NCBI GenBank assembly: GCA_900120415.1
Contig: FQLW01000006.1
Coordinates: forward strand, 806,001-870,000
Reading direction: 5' to 3'
DNA: 64,000 nucleotides
From: Urmitella timonensis
GTDB lineage: Bacteria > Actinomycetota > Actinomycetes > Actinomycetales > Actinomycetaceae
Shown: positions 38,101 to 45,623 of the stretch, piece after piece
How the letters are laid out: the number at the start of each line of letters is the position of its first letter
How positions within the stretch are numbered: position 1 is the first letter of the stretch
Notes under the pieces: model-generated
Told to the model about the DNA's origin: nothing
What the model saw: the letters and a program-made list of their open reading frames with translations, nothing else
Database searches by the model: none
Made by a program: the position numbers and the translations under genes

Positions 38101-39279
38101 CATGTGGAATCAGAGATTCAGCCTGATGCACGCGCCTATTTTATTGATCCTAGCGCCCCTAAAGCTGGTGACGGATTAAGCGCTGATTCGCCTATGACCT
38201 CAATTGAGCAGCTGCATGATGTATCCCTGGTTCCCGGTTCAGTAATTTTGGTGAAAAATGGAACTAAATTGACCGGTGATTTTGCCGTCTTTGGATACGG
38301 AAATGTAGATAATCCGATTACGGTTACTACTTACGGTAAAGGTTCTGCTCCTAGCGTTGCTTTTAAGGACGTAAAAGCCACTACGCTGGCAGGAGCGCTT
38401 ACGGAACTTGGAAAAGATAAAGCCGGTTGGGTTTTCCAGCCTACGGTCGATAAAGTTCCGTCTTTACGCAGCTATGTACCGCAAGAAGAGATGCGGGTAG
38501 TTAAGCAGTCTTCCCAAAACAGCGGAGACGGGGAAGTTTCTAATCTGCTTGATGGCAGCTTTGACACGATTTGGCATTCACAATGGAGTCCCACTACCGC
38601 GAAAGGACCTCATTGGGTGGTGCTTGATTTGGGTAAGAAATACGACGACTTGAAGTATTTGGATTATCTTCCCCGTCAAAAAGGCACTAATGGGGTTGCG
38701 AAGGAATACAAGGTGTGGGTTTCTGATTCCGCCGATGATTTCAGTAATCCTCCTTTGACTGGTACTTTAAAGAATCTGCCCTACACTCAACGGATTTCTT
38801 TGGTTAATTCTTCCGAGCAGGGAGAGGGCGAATCTCAGAGGGCTTCTGGTCGCTTTATTAAGTTCCAGATTGATTCGGATTATTCTGGTCAAGGTTTCGG
38901 TTCGGCATCTGAACTCAATGTTGAACGAGAAGCGGTTGCACCGAAAGTTCCCGACACTGTGATTGACCCGACCGAGCCTACAGATCCCACCGACCCGACT
39001 GAGCCGGAGCAACCAAGCAATCCGGAAAAACCGGGAGATTCTGATAAACCTCAAAATCCGGGAACTTCCGAAAAGCCGGGCACTTCTAGCAAACCTGGAA
39101 CTGGAAACCAGGTGGCAAATCCCGGCACAACGCAAAACAATAAAGCTAAGCCGCGTAAACAAAGCCGTAATAACCAGCTAGAAAAGACCGGTGCAGGCGT
39201 CACCATAATCTTCCTAACCTCATTAGGACTGATTAGCGCGGGAGGAGTTCTAGTTTTAACCAAGCGCCGAAAAGGATAG
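35116..39279 (+). CDS. Exported GH29 alpha-L-fucosidase, multidomain
   Basis: 1387 residues from GTG with AAGGACGG upstream. Signal peptide about 1-32. Two LamG-like jelly-roll domains (about 35-250 and 255-455), then GH29 (about 505-865) with VHFGINTF, VTVKHHDGFELF and the nucleophile Asp in EVWFDGAQG near 692. An F5/8-type domain follows (about 870-995), a beta-helix-like segment (about 1003-1100), a second F5/8-type domain with TIWHSQWS (about 1125-1272), a TDPTEPE stalk, LEKTG, a membrane helix and KRRKG. GH29 enzymes remove alpha-1,3/1,4- (Lewis) or other fucose from host glycans; linkage cannot be read here. Divergent from the peptide importer. Confidence 0.93.
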   Translation: MTKLIRSRWICSILTFSLAFISLLAIPQPAMAADNEYLNVSFGGTFTPQKGYTTGGEEIVSGGSITWQGDNEPSKIEGGGVKLNGNGSGITYRAKDSFGTTSVDKGFLAELEYLNNAAPKELDTLFSAMGNISVRVEKGKLVYGLSVKTANGTWKDYKQSVNLPKTNSKHIVQLKYEAEPAATLSIWVDGVKGPVARAANGEKAAVSTGKEKSFGIGYEINPGAQTTRSFVGNFYRARIAQPSAPWKFLNLSQLLHLDFLGSLNGANYGAANGEDLQGTLSARTPAPQIKDSNATFSGNTSGLDFMPTDFSLGSDKVTTGLVAEVRFNPSETGGMQTLFSAGGNIFLRYNEAGQLEFGVSYQENGNWTDKKITVSAPKGQTHVVSVAYIPQGNKSALYMRLDGQDLEKVTVNGLAALENSIANKVGFAGDVHPKATNRGYKGSFDEIRFAKADTSFTPKDFRLTYVAEHCDTSNIKPANSLDVAANECADSIKAKLSALRPTEKQADYLDWGQIGFVHFGINTFTGNSWGHGDEAPALINAKNIDTDQWAKTFADAGFKMIMVTVKHHDGFELFDSRYNSEHDWPSTTTAKNGGPKDLFAEIVKSARKHGLKVGVYYSPADSYMEKKGVWGNGSAKTERTIPTLVANDDRAERVASGKLPTYKYEATQYGEYMLNQLYELLTDYGTIDEVWFDGAQGNTSSTEFYDYNAFYDLIGKLQPNAIQANAAPDARWIGNEDGWARTTEWNPQAVGFDQHGRITLYPAQTARDGVLGSTNSVIEGIRKGSATQLHWYPGEVDARNGREWFNNSGKKGPNTPKPVSELVKFYEQSTGRNSQFLLNMPPFTDGKMPQADVEIMRGYREELLRRYGRDLALGKAATVASSSSTAAKPAPLLTDGSKISSDENAGNTPIYTVNLGKDTKVDAVILGEDARSAGQQVEHFKVQGRSGEGAWRDLTSGTTIGQQRNLRFAETTVSEIRVVVDRSRGPVRLTRLEVYHVESEIQPDARAYFIDPSAPKAGDGLSADSPMTSIEQLHDVSLVPGSVILVKNGTKLTGDFAVFGYGNVDNPITVTTYGKGSAPSVAFKDVKATTLAGALTELGKDKAGWVFQPTVDKVPSLRSYVPQEEMRVVKQSSQNSGDGEVSNLLDGSFDTIWHSQWSPTTAKGPHWVVLDLGKKYDDLKYLDYLPRQKGTNGVAKEYKVWVSDSADDFSNPPLTGTLKNLPYTQRISLVNSSEQGEGESQRASGRFIKFQIDSDYSGQGFGSASELNVEREAVAPKVPDTVIDPTEPTDPTDPTEPEQPSNPEKPGDSDKPQNPGTSEKPGTSSKPGTGNQVANPGTTQNNKAKPRKQSRNNQLEKTGAGVTIIFLTSLGLISAGGVLVLTKRRKG

Positions 39280-39318
39280 CGCTAGGAAGTTCATTTCCCA
39301 CGCAATCTAAGTAAGTGC

Positions 39319-39354
39319 GCCCCGCCCCTCTGGCTCTAGCCTGAGGGGCGGGGC
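39319..39354 (+). terminator. Terminator after GH29
   Basis: Twelve-pair GC-rich stem (39319-39330 with 39343-39354), 12-base loop, 40 bases after the stop; the following bases are AAAGCTTTATC rather than a clean U-tract. Confidence 0.65.
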
Positions 39355-39382
39355 AAAGCTTTATCGGAATGACCCACGGGGC

Positions 39383-39503
39383 ATGGTTGATATTGCCCAG
39401 CTACTTGGAATCAGTAAAGGCAGGGTTAGCCAAATCGCCAAACAGTAGTAACTAACTTTGGGATATTAACCCCGCTTTTACGACCCCCATCCTCACTCAA
39501 CAC
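39383..39503 (+). pseudogene. 3' fragment of the HicB-like gene (direct repeat A)
   Basis: Near-identical to 40145-40264, the last 65 bases of the HicB-like gene plus its downstream flank; the coding part and stop match with only a change just after the stop. Offset is 762 bases. It has no start and is a remnant of a second copy of the locus. Confidence 0.8.
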
Positions 39504-39607
39504 AATAGATTAATCCCCAAAATACGCTGTTTGCGTTAAACTACCTTCCTTGCTAGCTGCGGGAAAGCTACTTAGGAACAGGTTTTTGTTTAGTCTCTTT
39601 TTTTATC

Positions 39608-39632
39608 TAGTTTAGTGAACTATACTTATAGC
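39608..39632 (+). promoter_or_regulatory. HicA promoter/operator
   Basis: TATACT at 39621-39626 sits seven bases ahead of the GTG at 39633, where the transcript would start, suggesting a leaderless mRNA. An inverted repeat TAGTT/AACTA (39608-39612, 39618-39622) overlaps it and could bind the HicB-like HTH. Confidence 0.4.
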
Positions 39633-39830
39633 GTGAGGCGGGATAAACTAATCAAAGAGCTCCGAAAAATTGCGAAAGCGCAAAACGCGGCTCTGCAAAT
39701 AAAAGAGGGTGGGAATCACACCAAAGTAAAAATCGCCGACCACACCCTAATCGTCCCGCGTCACCGTGAAATAAACGAAAACACGGCAAAAGGTATCCTT
39801 AAAGACGCGCAGAAAGGACAAAGACAATGA
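39633..39830 (+). CDS. hicA: HicA-type mRNA interferase toxin
   Basis: 65 residues from the GTG at 39633 (an upstream GTG at 39615 adds six residues not in the family). Double-stranded RNA-binding-like fold: MRRDKLIKELRK start, GGNHTKV with the catalytic histidine His29, and VPRHREINENTAKGILKDA end. HicA toxins cut mRNA until bound by HicB. The last four bases overlap the HicB-like start (ATGA). Confidence 0.85.
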   Translation: MRRDKLIKELRKIAKAQNAALQIKEGGNHTKVKIADHTLIVPRHREINENTAKGILKDAQKGQRQ

Positions 39831-40210
39831 ACATTGACTGCAAGGCTACGCGCTCTGGAAAATGGTGGGCAGTAGAAGTCCCTGTAGGTGATCGAACCTT
39901 TTATACTCAAGGCCGCGACCTTAAGGAAGCCCGTTTTATGGCGGAAGATATTCTAAAGATGTGCGCCGAAGATCAAGATTTACCCACGCCAATCTCCCTT
40001 AGCGCCAATATCTGCCCTCAAATCGAATATGCTGCCCAAGTCGAGCAGTATCAAAGCCAGCGTTCAGAAGTAGATAAGATTCAGAAAAAACTAAAGCAAG
40101 CTCAAAAGAGTTTGGTAGATACCATGAGGGCTCAAGGTATCAAAATGGTTGATATTGCCCAGCTACTTGGAATCAGTAAAGGCAGGGTTAGCCAAATCGC
40201 CAAACAGTAG
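39827..40210 (+). CDS. hicB: HicB-type antitoxin with C-terminal HTH
   Basis: 127 residues. Degenerate HicB fold (about 1-65, GKWWAVEVP...), a coiled linker (about 78-105), then a helix-turn-helix (MVDIAQLLGISKGRVSQIAKQ region, 107-127). Neutralises HicA and probably represses the operon. Coupled to hicA by ATGA overlap. Its 3' end is repeated upstream at 39383. Confidence 0.8.
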   Translation: MNIDCKATRSGKWWAVEVPVGDRTFYTQGRDLKEARFMAEDILKMCAEDQDLPTPISLSANICPQIEYAAQVEQYQSQRSEVDKIQKKLKQAQKSLVDTMRAQGIKMVDIAQLLGISKGRVSQIAKQ

Positions 40211-40264
40211 TGACTAACTTTGGGGTATTCGGCCACTCGCCTACGACCCCATCCTCACTCACAC
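40145..40264 (+). repeat. Direct repeat B bracketing hicAB
   Basis: Partner of 39383-39503; together they enclose a 762-base unit carrying hicA and most of hicB. Confidence 0.8.
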
Positions 40265-40265
40265 T

Positions 40266-40299
40266 AAGAGGGAGAAAAACTTTCGTTTCTCTCCCTCTT
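40266..40299 (+). terminator. Terminator after hicB
   Basis: Nine-pair stem AAGAGGGAG/CTCCCTCTT (40266-40274, 40291-40299) 55 bases after the hicB stop. Confidence 0.55.
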
Positions 40300-40419
40300 G
40301 TGCTCGTTCGTCGGGGTGACAGTGTGTGGTTTCAGGAGATGTGTCCGTTTTTCTTGGGGTTGGGGTTTTAAGATCTTTCAGGACTTGTGTCCGCTTGTAA
40401 TAAGGAAAAACTCTTTTAA

Positions 40420-41675
40420 TGTCCCAGGTCATTTGTCCGAAAACCTGTAATCTCAAGCATGTCATATTCAAAGAATCGTGCCATTGTCCTTGCGGTGACG
40501 GAAGGAGCAATGACCACCAGCCAAGCCGCCACACACTTCGACACCTCCCCACGCCACATCCGCCGCCTTTTAGCCCAATACCGACAACACGGATTAAAAG
40601 GCCTAGAACCCAAATCAGGAAAACCCCACCACAACCCCAACGCAACAAATCAACAAACCATTAACCAAATCATCAAACTACGCCACAAACTACAAAACGA
40701 AGGACTAGACAACGGACCCCAATCAATCTGGAACCACCTACCAAACGAAAACCGTCCCTCACCAACCACCATCTGGCGCATCCTAAAAAGAGCCAACCTA
40801 ATAACACCCCAACCCCAAAAACGACCCAAAAACTCCTACCACCGATTCCAAGCAGATCTACCCAACCAAACTTGGCAATCAGACTTCACCCACGTCCAAC
40901 TAAAAAACGGCACCGACACAGAAGTAATCACCTGGCTAGACGACCACTCCCGCTACCTCCTACACGTAAGCGCCCACCCCCACATCACCTGCCAAACCGT
41001 AGTCCAAACCTTCACCCAAACCGCCAAAATCCACGACCTACCAGCCTCAACCCTCACAGACAACGGAATGGTCTACACCACCCGACTAGCAAGAGGAAAC
41101 AACACCCGCAACAACCAACCCAACGCCTTCGAACAACTACTAGACGAACTAAACATCACCCAAAAAAACGGAGCCCCAGCACACCCCACCACCCAAGGAA
41201 AAATCGAACGCTACCACCAAACCCTCAAAAAATGGCTCAACGCCCAACCACCAGCAACCAACCTCAACGACCTAAACACACTCCTAAAAGACTTCCAACA
41301 CATCTACAACACCAAACGCCCCCACAGAGCACTCAACAGAAAAACACCCAACCAGGCCTACCACAACAAACCAAAAGCACACCCCACAATCACCATCAAC
41401 AAAAACGACTGGCGCGTACGACTAGACACCGTAGACCAAAGCGGCACCATAACCCTCAGATACCACGGAAAACTCACCCACCTAGGCATCGGACGCGCCC
41501 ACAAAAACAACCCCGTAATCGCCCTAATACACGGACCACACACCATAATCATCAACAAAAACACCGGGGAAATCATCGCCGAACACACCATCAACCCCAA
41601 CAAAACCTACCAACCAAAAAACGGACAAATGTCCTGAAACACCCCAAACCCAAAACGGACAAATGACCCGAAACA
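40420..41675 (+). mobile_element. IS481-type insertion sequence
   Basis: Ends share an inverted GGTCATTTGTCCG core: 40420-40439 and 41656-41675. Related GTCCG/CAGGAC motifs occur further out on the left (about 40340-40395) and further in on the right (about 41620-41640), so each end has more than one transposase-site-like motif and the true left border may be near 40340. Confidence 0.75.
40459..41637 (+). CDS. IS481 family transposase
   Basis: 392 residues, intact. N-terminal HTH (about 15-50, [20 protein letters not shown]), a second helical region, and an rve/DDE integrase core with Asp in WQSDFTH (near 140), LTDNGMVY (near 200) and Glu in GKIERYHQ (near 253), then [16 protein letters not shown]. 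Catalyses movement of the element. Coding strand is extremely A+C rich (50 of 60 bases at 41161-41220), unlike resident genes, a sign of separate origin. Confidence 0.92.
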   Translation: MSYSKNRAIVLAVTEGAMTTSQAATHFDTSPRHIRRLLAQYRQHGLKGLEPKSGKPHHNPNATNQQTINQIIKLRHKLQNEGLDNGPQSIWNHLPNENRPSPTTIWRILKRANLITPQPQKRPKNSYHRFQADLPNQTWQSDFTHVQLKNGTDTEVITWLDDHSRYLLHVSAHPHITCQTVVQTFTQTAKIHDLPASTLTDNGMVYTTRLARGNNTRNNQPNAFEQLLDELNITQKNGAPAHPTTQGKIERYHQTLKKWLNAQPPATNLNDLNTLLKDFQHIYNTKRPHRALNRKTPNQAYHNKPKAHPTITINKNDWRVRLDTVDQSGTITLRYHGKLTHLGIGRAHKNNPVIALIHGPHTIIINKNTGEIIAEHTINPNKTYQPKNGQMS

Positions 41676-41697
41676 CCCACCCCAAAAACCCAAAAAA

Positions 41698-41729
41698 TCC
41701 CGCGACATATGCGGACATATGTCGCGGGA
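41698..41729 (-). terminator. Perfect 14-bp hairpin after tRNA-Pro
   Basis: 41698-41711 pairs fully with 41716-41729, loop CGGA; the minus strand then runs into ATTTTTTGGGTTTTTGG. Terminates tRNA-Pro. Confidence 0.75.
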
Positions 41730-41740
41730 CATCACATTCG

Positions 41741-41814
<74 letters not shown>

Positions 41815-41937
41815 AGCAACTTAAACATTGTAGGCATACGCTCGGTAAATCCAAAAATTAGCCGCCCGGTTTTCAACAGATTTCACATATAAACAGCACC
41901 GCACACCCAAAAAACCTGGGTCGTCCTCAAAAAGGAA

Positions 41938-42327
41938 TCAAAACAGCCAGACCCCAATCCCCAATCCCACTACCGCTGCCAGCAAAGACGCCCCCCAAAC
42001 TAGCACCAGCACCCCGCAAGCACGAAGCCACTTTCCCCGCTGCGCAAGCGAAAAAACATCAAAGACAAAAGTTGAAAAAGTAGAAAACCCGCCCAGGAAA
42101 CCAGTAACCATCAGGACGAAAAGACTAGCTCCTGCCTCAAAATGTCCGGTAACAACCCCCGACAATACAAATCCGCCCAGAAAACAAGAAACCACGTTCA
42201 CCAGGGCAATCCCGCCGTAAGAATACCGTTTTTCGGGCTTCCTCCACGTCAAATCAATTCCCCAACGACAAAGCGCACCTATGCCGCCGCTAACCCCGAC
42301 TAAAATCGCGAAACCAAAACTACTCAC
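41938..42327 (-). CDS. crcB: CrcB/Fluc fluoride channel subunit
   Basis: 129 residues, four hydrophobic helices. GGIGALCRWGID near the start and FLGGFSTFSTF (phenylalanine box and TxS motif) are hallmarks. Exports fluoride as a dimer. Overlaps the other crcB by eight bases, so the pair probably forms a heterodimer as in many Gram-positives. No fluoride riboswitch fits: the upstream gene is only 15 bases from the pair. Confidence 0.92.
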   Translation of the reverse strand: MSSFGFAILVGVSGGIGALCRWGIDLTWRKPEKRYSYGGIALVNVVSCFLGGFVLSGVVTGHFEAGASLFVLMVTGFLGGFSTFSTFVFDVFSLAQRGKWLRACGVLVLVWGASLLAAVVGLGIGVWLF

Positions 42328-42847
42328 AACGCCGCTTCTTACCGTCCAGATTGGAGCATTTAGCAGGAAGGTATTTTCCGGCTAACCGAGAGCCCAAGTC
42401 CACACACAGCACCCCTACTACCAGCAGGATTAAACCTAATATCGATGTGAAACAAAACCTTCCACCCATTGCCCACAAATCGCTATTCGCAAAACTTAGC
42501 TCACCACTTACCGCCGCAATCCCCAAAGCAGAAAAAGTAGTGAAAGCACCCAAAAATCCAGTGGTTATTCCCAGTTTTATAGGAAGTGTCAAACGGTTTA
42601 CACGAGTGCCAGCCCTATCAGCAGAGGTCTTAAAATACCCCAACAGGAAAGCACCCAAAAGATTAACCGAAATCACCCCGAAAGTCAGCGATGACCAGGT
42701 GAAATAATTATTTGAAAACGTAAGCGTAACCCTGTCTATCCCCCAGCGTGTTAAAGTACCTGCTATCCCTCCAATAAAGATACAAATCCCACAAAAAAAG
42801 GCACTCCGCCAAGTATTGAAATCAGCAGATTTAGGCTTCAGCGGCAT
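42320..42847 (-). CDS. crcB: CrcB/Fluc fluoride channel subunit, second copy
   Basis: 175 residues, longer than usual at both ends. GGIAGTLTRWGID (near 28) and FLGAFTTFSALG (near 112) mark the family; four helices. Basic C-terminal tail. Lies 15 bases after the TAP-like hydrolase and probably shares its transcript. Confidence 0.9.
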   Translation of the reverse strand: MPLKPKSADFNTWRSAFFCGICIFIGGIAGTLTRWGIDRVTLTFSNNYFTWSSLTFGVISVNLLGAFLLGYFKTSADRAGTRVNRLTLPIKLGITTGFLGAFTTFSALGIAAVSGELSFANSDLWAMGGRFCFTSILGLILLVVGVLCVDLGSRLAGKYLPAKCSNLDGKKRRCE

Positions 42848-42862
42848 TTTCTTCCCTCGCCA

Positions 42863-44425
42863 CTAATCCTCACAAATAATGTCACTATCGGGTAGTTTTC
42901 CGCCCACCAGATAATTATCTACCGCCTGTTGAACACAATCAGAACCCATCCCATAGGCAGTGTGAGAATAAGACTTCCATTTCACCAGACGCGACCCATC
43001 CAACTGTTGATGAACCGACTGAGCCATCGCAAAAGGAGTAGCCGGATCATTAGTATTACCAACCAACAAAATCGGTTGCGCGCCCTCTACCATAATTCTT
43101 TGACGACTAGCCTTAGACGGCCACGGCCAAGCCTGGAGTGCATATTCCCCATAAGCCATAGAAGAACCCATAATTGGGAAGCTATTTATTATCTGGTCAC
43201 CGCGAGCATCCCATTCTTTTTTATCTCCCTGCACCGGATAATCCGCCCCGTTAATCGCGATAAACGCATCCTGAGAATTATTTCTATATTTCCCATCTAC
43301 ACCCCGCTCGTTAAATAAATCCGAGACTTTAAGCAGCGGCGCGCCATCCCCATTAAAGGCTGATTTCAGATTCTCTAAGAGCGCGGGATACAGATTCTCG
43401 TAATAGAGCATCCCGACCACTGCCCCTAGAGCTAAAGCCCCATTCACGGGGCGCGCCCTATCTCCACTTTCAATCGGAGAAGCATCGGCGTCTAAAAAGA
43501 ACTGTTTCAACCGTTTAAGCCCGGCCTGTTTGCTAGCCCAAGGACATTCTTTACCCTCGGATACACACCAGGAAGCAAAATTAGCGAATGCGTCCTCGAA
43601 ACCTTTCGCTTGAGCCAAAGAAACCTGCCCGTAAGAGTAGGAACCATCTAGCACTCCGTCCAAAACCAGGCGCCCAACATTTTTAGGAAATAGCTGCGCA
43701 TAGGTGGTTCCCAAGAAAGAACCATAAGAATATCCCAGGTAGGAGAGTTTTTTGTCTCCTAGCACTGCCCGCATGATGTCTAAATCCCGAGCAGCCGACC
43801 GAGTATCCAAATACTTTGCGAAATCGCCATTTTTTGCTCGGCATTGCTCAGCGAACTCTTTCATTTGCGCAACTGAACGTTCCCGACCGGCAACAGTAGC
43901 CAGATTAATGCTTTCAGCCAAGGATTCATCCTTTTGCGCATCCGTGGTACATTCCAGCGGGTGAGAGCGTCCCACTCCCCTAGGGTCAAATCCCACCACA
44001 TCAAAGGCGGAAAAAACCGCTCTAGAAAAGGTTTCTTGGCTGTTCTTCAGCAGATTAACCCCGGAGCCTCCCGGACCACCAGGGTTAATAAATAAACTCC
44101 CCAAGCGTTTCCCGCTGGCTGCTCGGCGTGCCAGCTGTAACTCGATAGTGTCACCTTGCGGTTTTTCGTAATCTAGCGGCACCTTTACTTTTGCGCATTG
44201 ATAGTTCTTGAAATCTGTTTCGCTACAGCCAGTCCAAGCAGCTTTTTGTCGATAGAAATCTTCAAGCCCCGCAGGAATCGGGCTATCGTCTCCCTGTAAA
44301 GGATTGGTTTGCGAGGACGAGCTGGGGGTAACTCTTGGTTGCGTACCTATCCCAATAGAGCAGCCCGCCGTCATACACACCGCAAATACGCTGGCGAGCA
44401 GCGCAAACATTTTTTGTTTACCCAT
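42863..44425 (-). CDS. Exported alpha/beta-hydrolase lipoprotein, TAP/SlpD-like
   Basis: 520 residues. Signal with lipobox MTAGC (Cys22). Alpha/beta-hydrolase with oxyanion loop NPGGPGGSG (about 115-123), nucleophile serine in LGYSYGSFLG (near 232), acid in VGNTNDPATPF (near 457) and histidine in YSHTAYG (near 486); TAP-like C-terminal region. Related Streptomyces enzymes are tripeptidyl aminopeptidases, so it may supply peptides. Four bases after the delta' gene. Confidence 0.88.
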   Translation of the reverse strand: MGKQKMFALLASVFAVCMTAGCSIGIGTQPRVTPSSSSQTNPLQGDDSPIPAGLEDFYRQKAAWTGCSETDFKNYQCAKVKVPLDYEKPQGDTIELQLARRAASGKRLGSLFINPGGPGGSGVNLLKNSQETFSRAVFSAFDVVGFDPRGVGRSHPLECTTDAQKDESLAESINLATVAGRERSVAQMKEFAEQCRAKNGDFAKYLDTRSAARDLDIMRAVLGDKKLSYLGYSYGSFLGTTYAQLFPKNVGRLVLDGVLDGSYSYGQVSLAQAKGFEDAFANFASWCVSEGKECPWASKQAGLKRLKQFFLDADASPIESGDRARPVNGALALGAVVGMLYYENLYPALLENLKSAFNGDGAPLLKVSDLFNERGVDGKYRNNSQDAFIAINGADYPVQGDKKEWDARGDQIINSFPIMGSSMAYGEYALQAWPWPSKASRQRIMVEGAQPILLVGNTNDPATPFAMAQSVHQQLDGSRLVKWKSYSHTAYGMGSDCVQQAVDNYLVGGKLPDSDIICED

Positions 44426-44429
44426 AAAC

Positions 44430-45623
44430 TTACTGCCTTAAATCCATCATCATTGCTTCCATGGTGAGCAGGGGAGTCACGTTTGCCGCCAGGCGACGCC
44501 TCGCGGTGCGGATTGCATCTAGTCTGCGCAAGGTACGCTGCGGGGTAGAACCTTGTGCCACGGAGTCAATAGTTTGCGACAAATCCACGTTAATCAAGGG
44601 TACTTTCGCGCCGCTTTGCAGCAGATACACATCCCGATAAAACCCCAGAAGATTCAGTAATACCCGGTCAAGACTGTCGCGCACATACCGGGTGGCGCGG
44701 CGTTTTTGATCTGCTTTTAACGCAGTTTCTTGGGCTTTTAAGGCAGGTGGCAGTCGTGACCCCTCTTGTCCGTACCCTAGGGAGCGATGCAATTCGTCAA
44801 GTTCAGCCTGATCTTTTTTAGCTGCCCGCTCACTGGCATCGGTTTTTGCCGCCTCCACCAGTTTTTGTGCTAATAATACTGCCTGAGCAACACTGCTGGT
44901 AGTGACGGCAGAAAGTAAAATATCGTGGCGACGTGCAAGTTCTGTTTCATCACGAACCAGTGATTTTGCGACCCCGATATGGCATTGAGAAAGCGCCGCC
45001 GCGCGGCGAGCAGTTACCGGATCCGCCCCCTCCTTTTCCACTAATAGCTCTGCCACCTGCGACACTGGTGGGGTAACTAAAGCAACATGGCGGCAGCGCG
45101 AACGAATGGTAGGTAACACGTCGCCAGGTTGAGTGGTACAAAGCAACCACACCGTGCGCGGTGGTGGCTCCTCTATTGCTTTCAGCAGCAAATTAGAGGT
45201 GCGCTCTACCATTCGATCTGCGTCCTCCAGCAAAATAACCCGCCATTTTCCTCCAGCGGGAGCTTGCTGCGCCAAGGTGACCAGGGAAGCTATCTCCTCC
45301 ATTTTTATAATCAGTCGCTCAGTGGTAACCACTTTCACGTCTGGATGGGTATTTTTGAGGACGCGCTGACATTCAGGGCAACAGCCACACCCTGGTATTT
45401 GCGAATCTTCGCATTGCAGCGCTGCCGCAAAAGCAAGCGCCGCCACCGAACGCCCCGCACCGGGCGGGCCGGTAATTAGCCAGGCTTGCGACATTTTCCT
45501 GGCTAGCGAACCGCTGTCGCCTCCATCTTTATCGGTTTGTCTTAGCTCGCGCGCCGAAACGGCTGCCGCCTGGAAAATCCCGACCGCTCCCTTTTGACCA
45601 ACAATGTCCTCCCAAACGCTCAT
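44430..45623 (-). CDS. holB: DNA polymerase III subunit delta'
   Basis: 397 residues. AAA+ clamp-loader subunit: VWEDIVGQ start, P-loop GPPGAGRS with Arg instead of Lys (as expected for the non-hydrolysing subunit), zinc site CGCCPEC with an earlier Cys, and sensor region CTTQPGDVLPTIRSRC. ATG overlaps the tmk stop by four bases. Confidence 0.95.
   Translation of the reverse strand: MSVWEDIVGQKGAVGIFQAAAVSARELRQTDKDGGDSGSLARKMSQAWLITGPPGAGRSVAALAFAAALQCEDSQIPGCGCCPECQRVLKNTHPDVKVVTTERLIIKMEEIASLVTLAQQAPAGGKWRVILLEDADRMVERTSNLLLKAIEEPPPRTVWLLCTTQPGDVLPTIRSRCRHVALVTPPVSQVAELLVEKEGADPVTARRAAALSQCHIGVAKSLVRDETELARRHDILLSAVTTSSVAQAVLLAQKLVEAAKTDASERAAKKDQAELDELHRSLGYGQEGSRLPPALKAQETALKADQKRRATRYVRDSLDRVLLNLLGFYRDVYLLQSGAKVPLINVDLSQTIDSVAQGSTPQRTLRRLDAIRTARRRLAANVTPLLTMEAMMMDLRQ

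Noticed and set aside
40872-41666. 264-codon Pro/His/Arg-rich frame overlapping the IS481 transposase
   Set aside because: A by-product of the A+C-rich coding strand read in another frame; low complexity and no start signal.
42848-42862. Fluoride riboswitch for the crcB pair
   Set aside because: Only 15 bases separate crcB from the upstream gene, too short for the motif.
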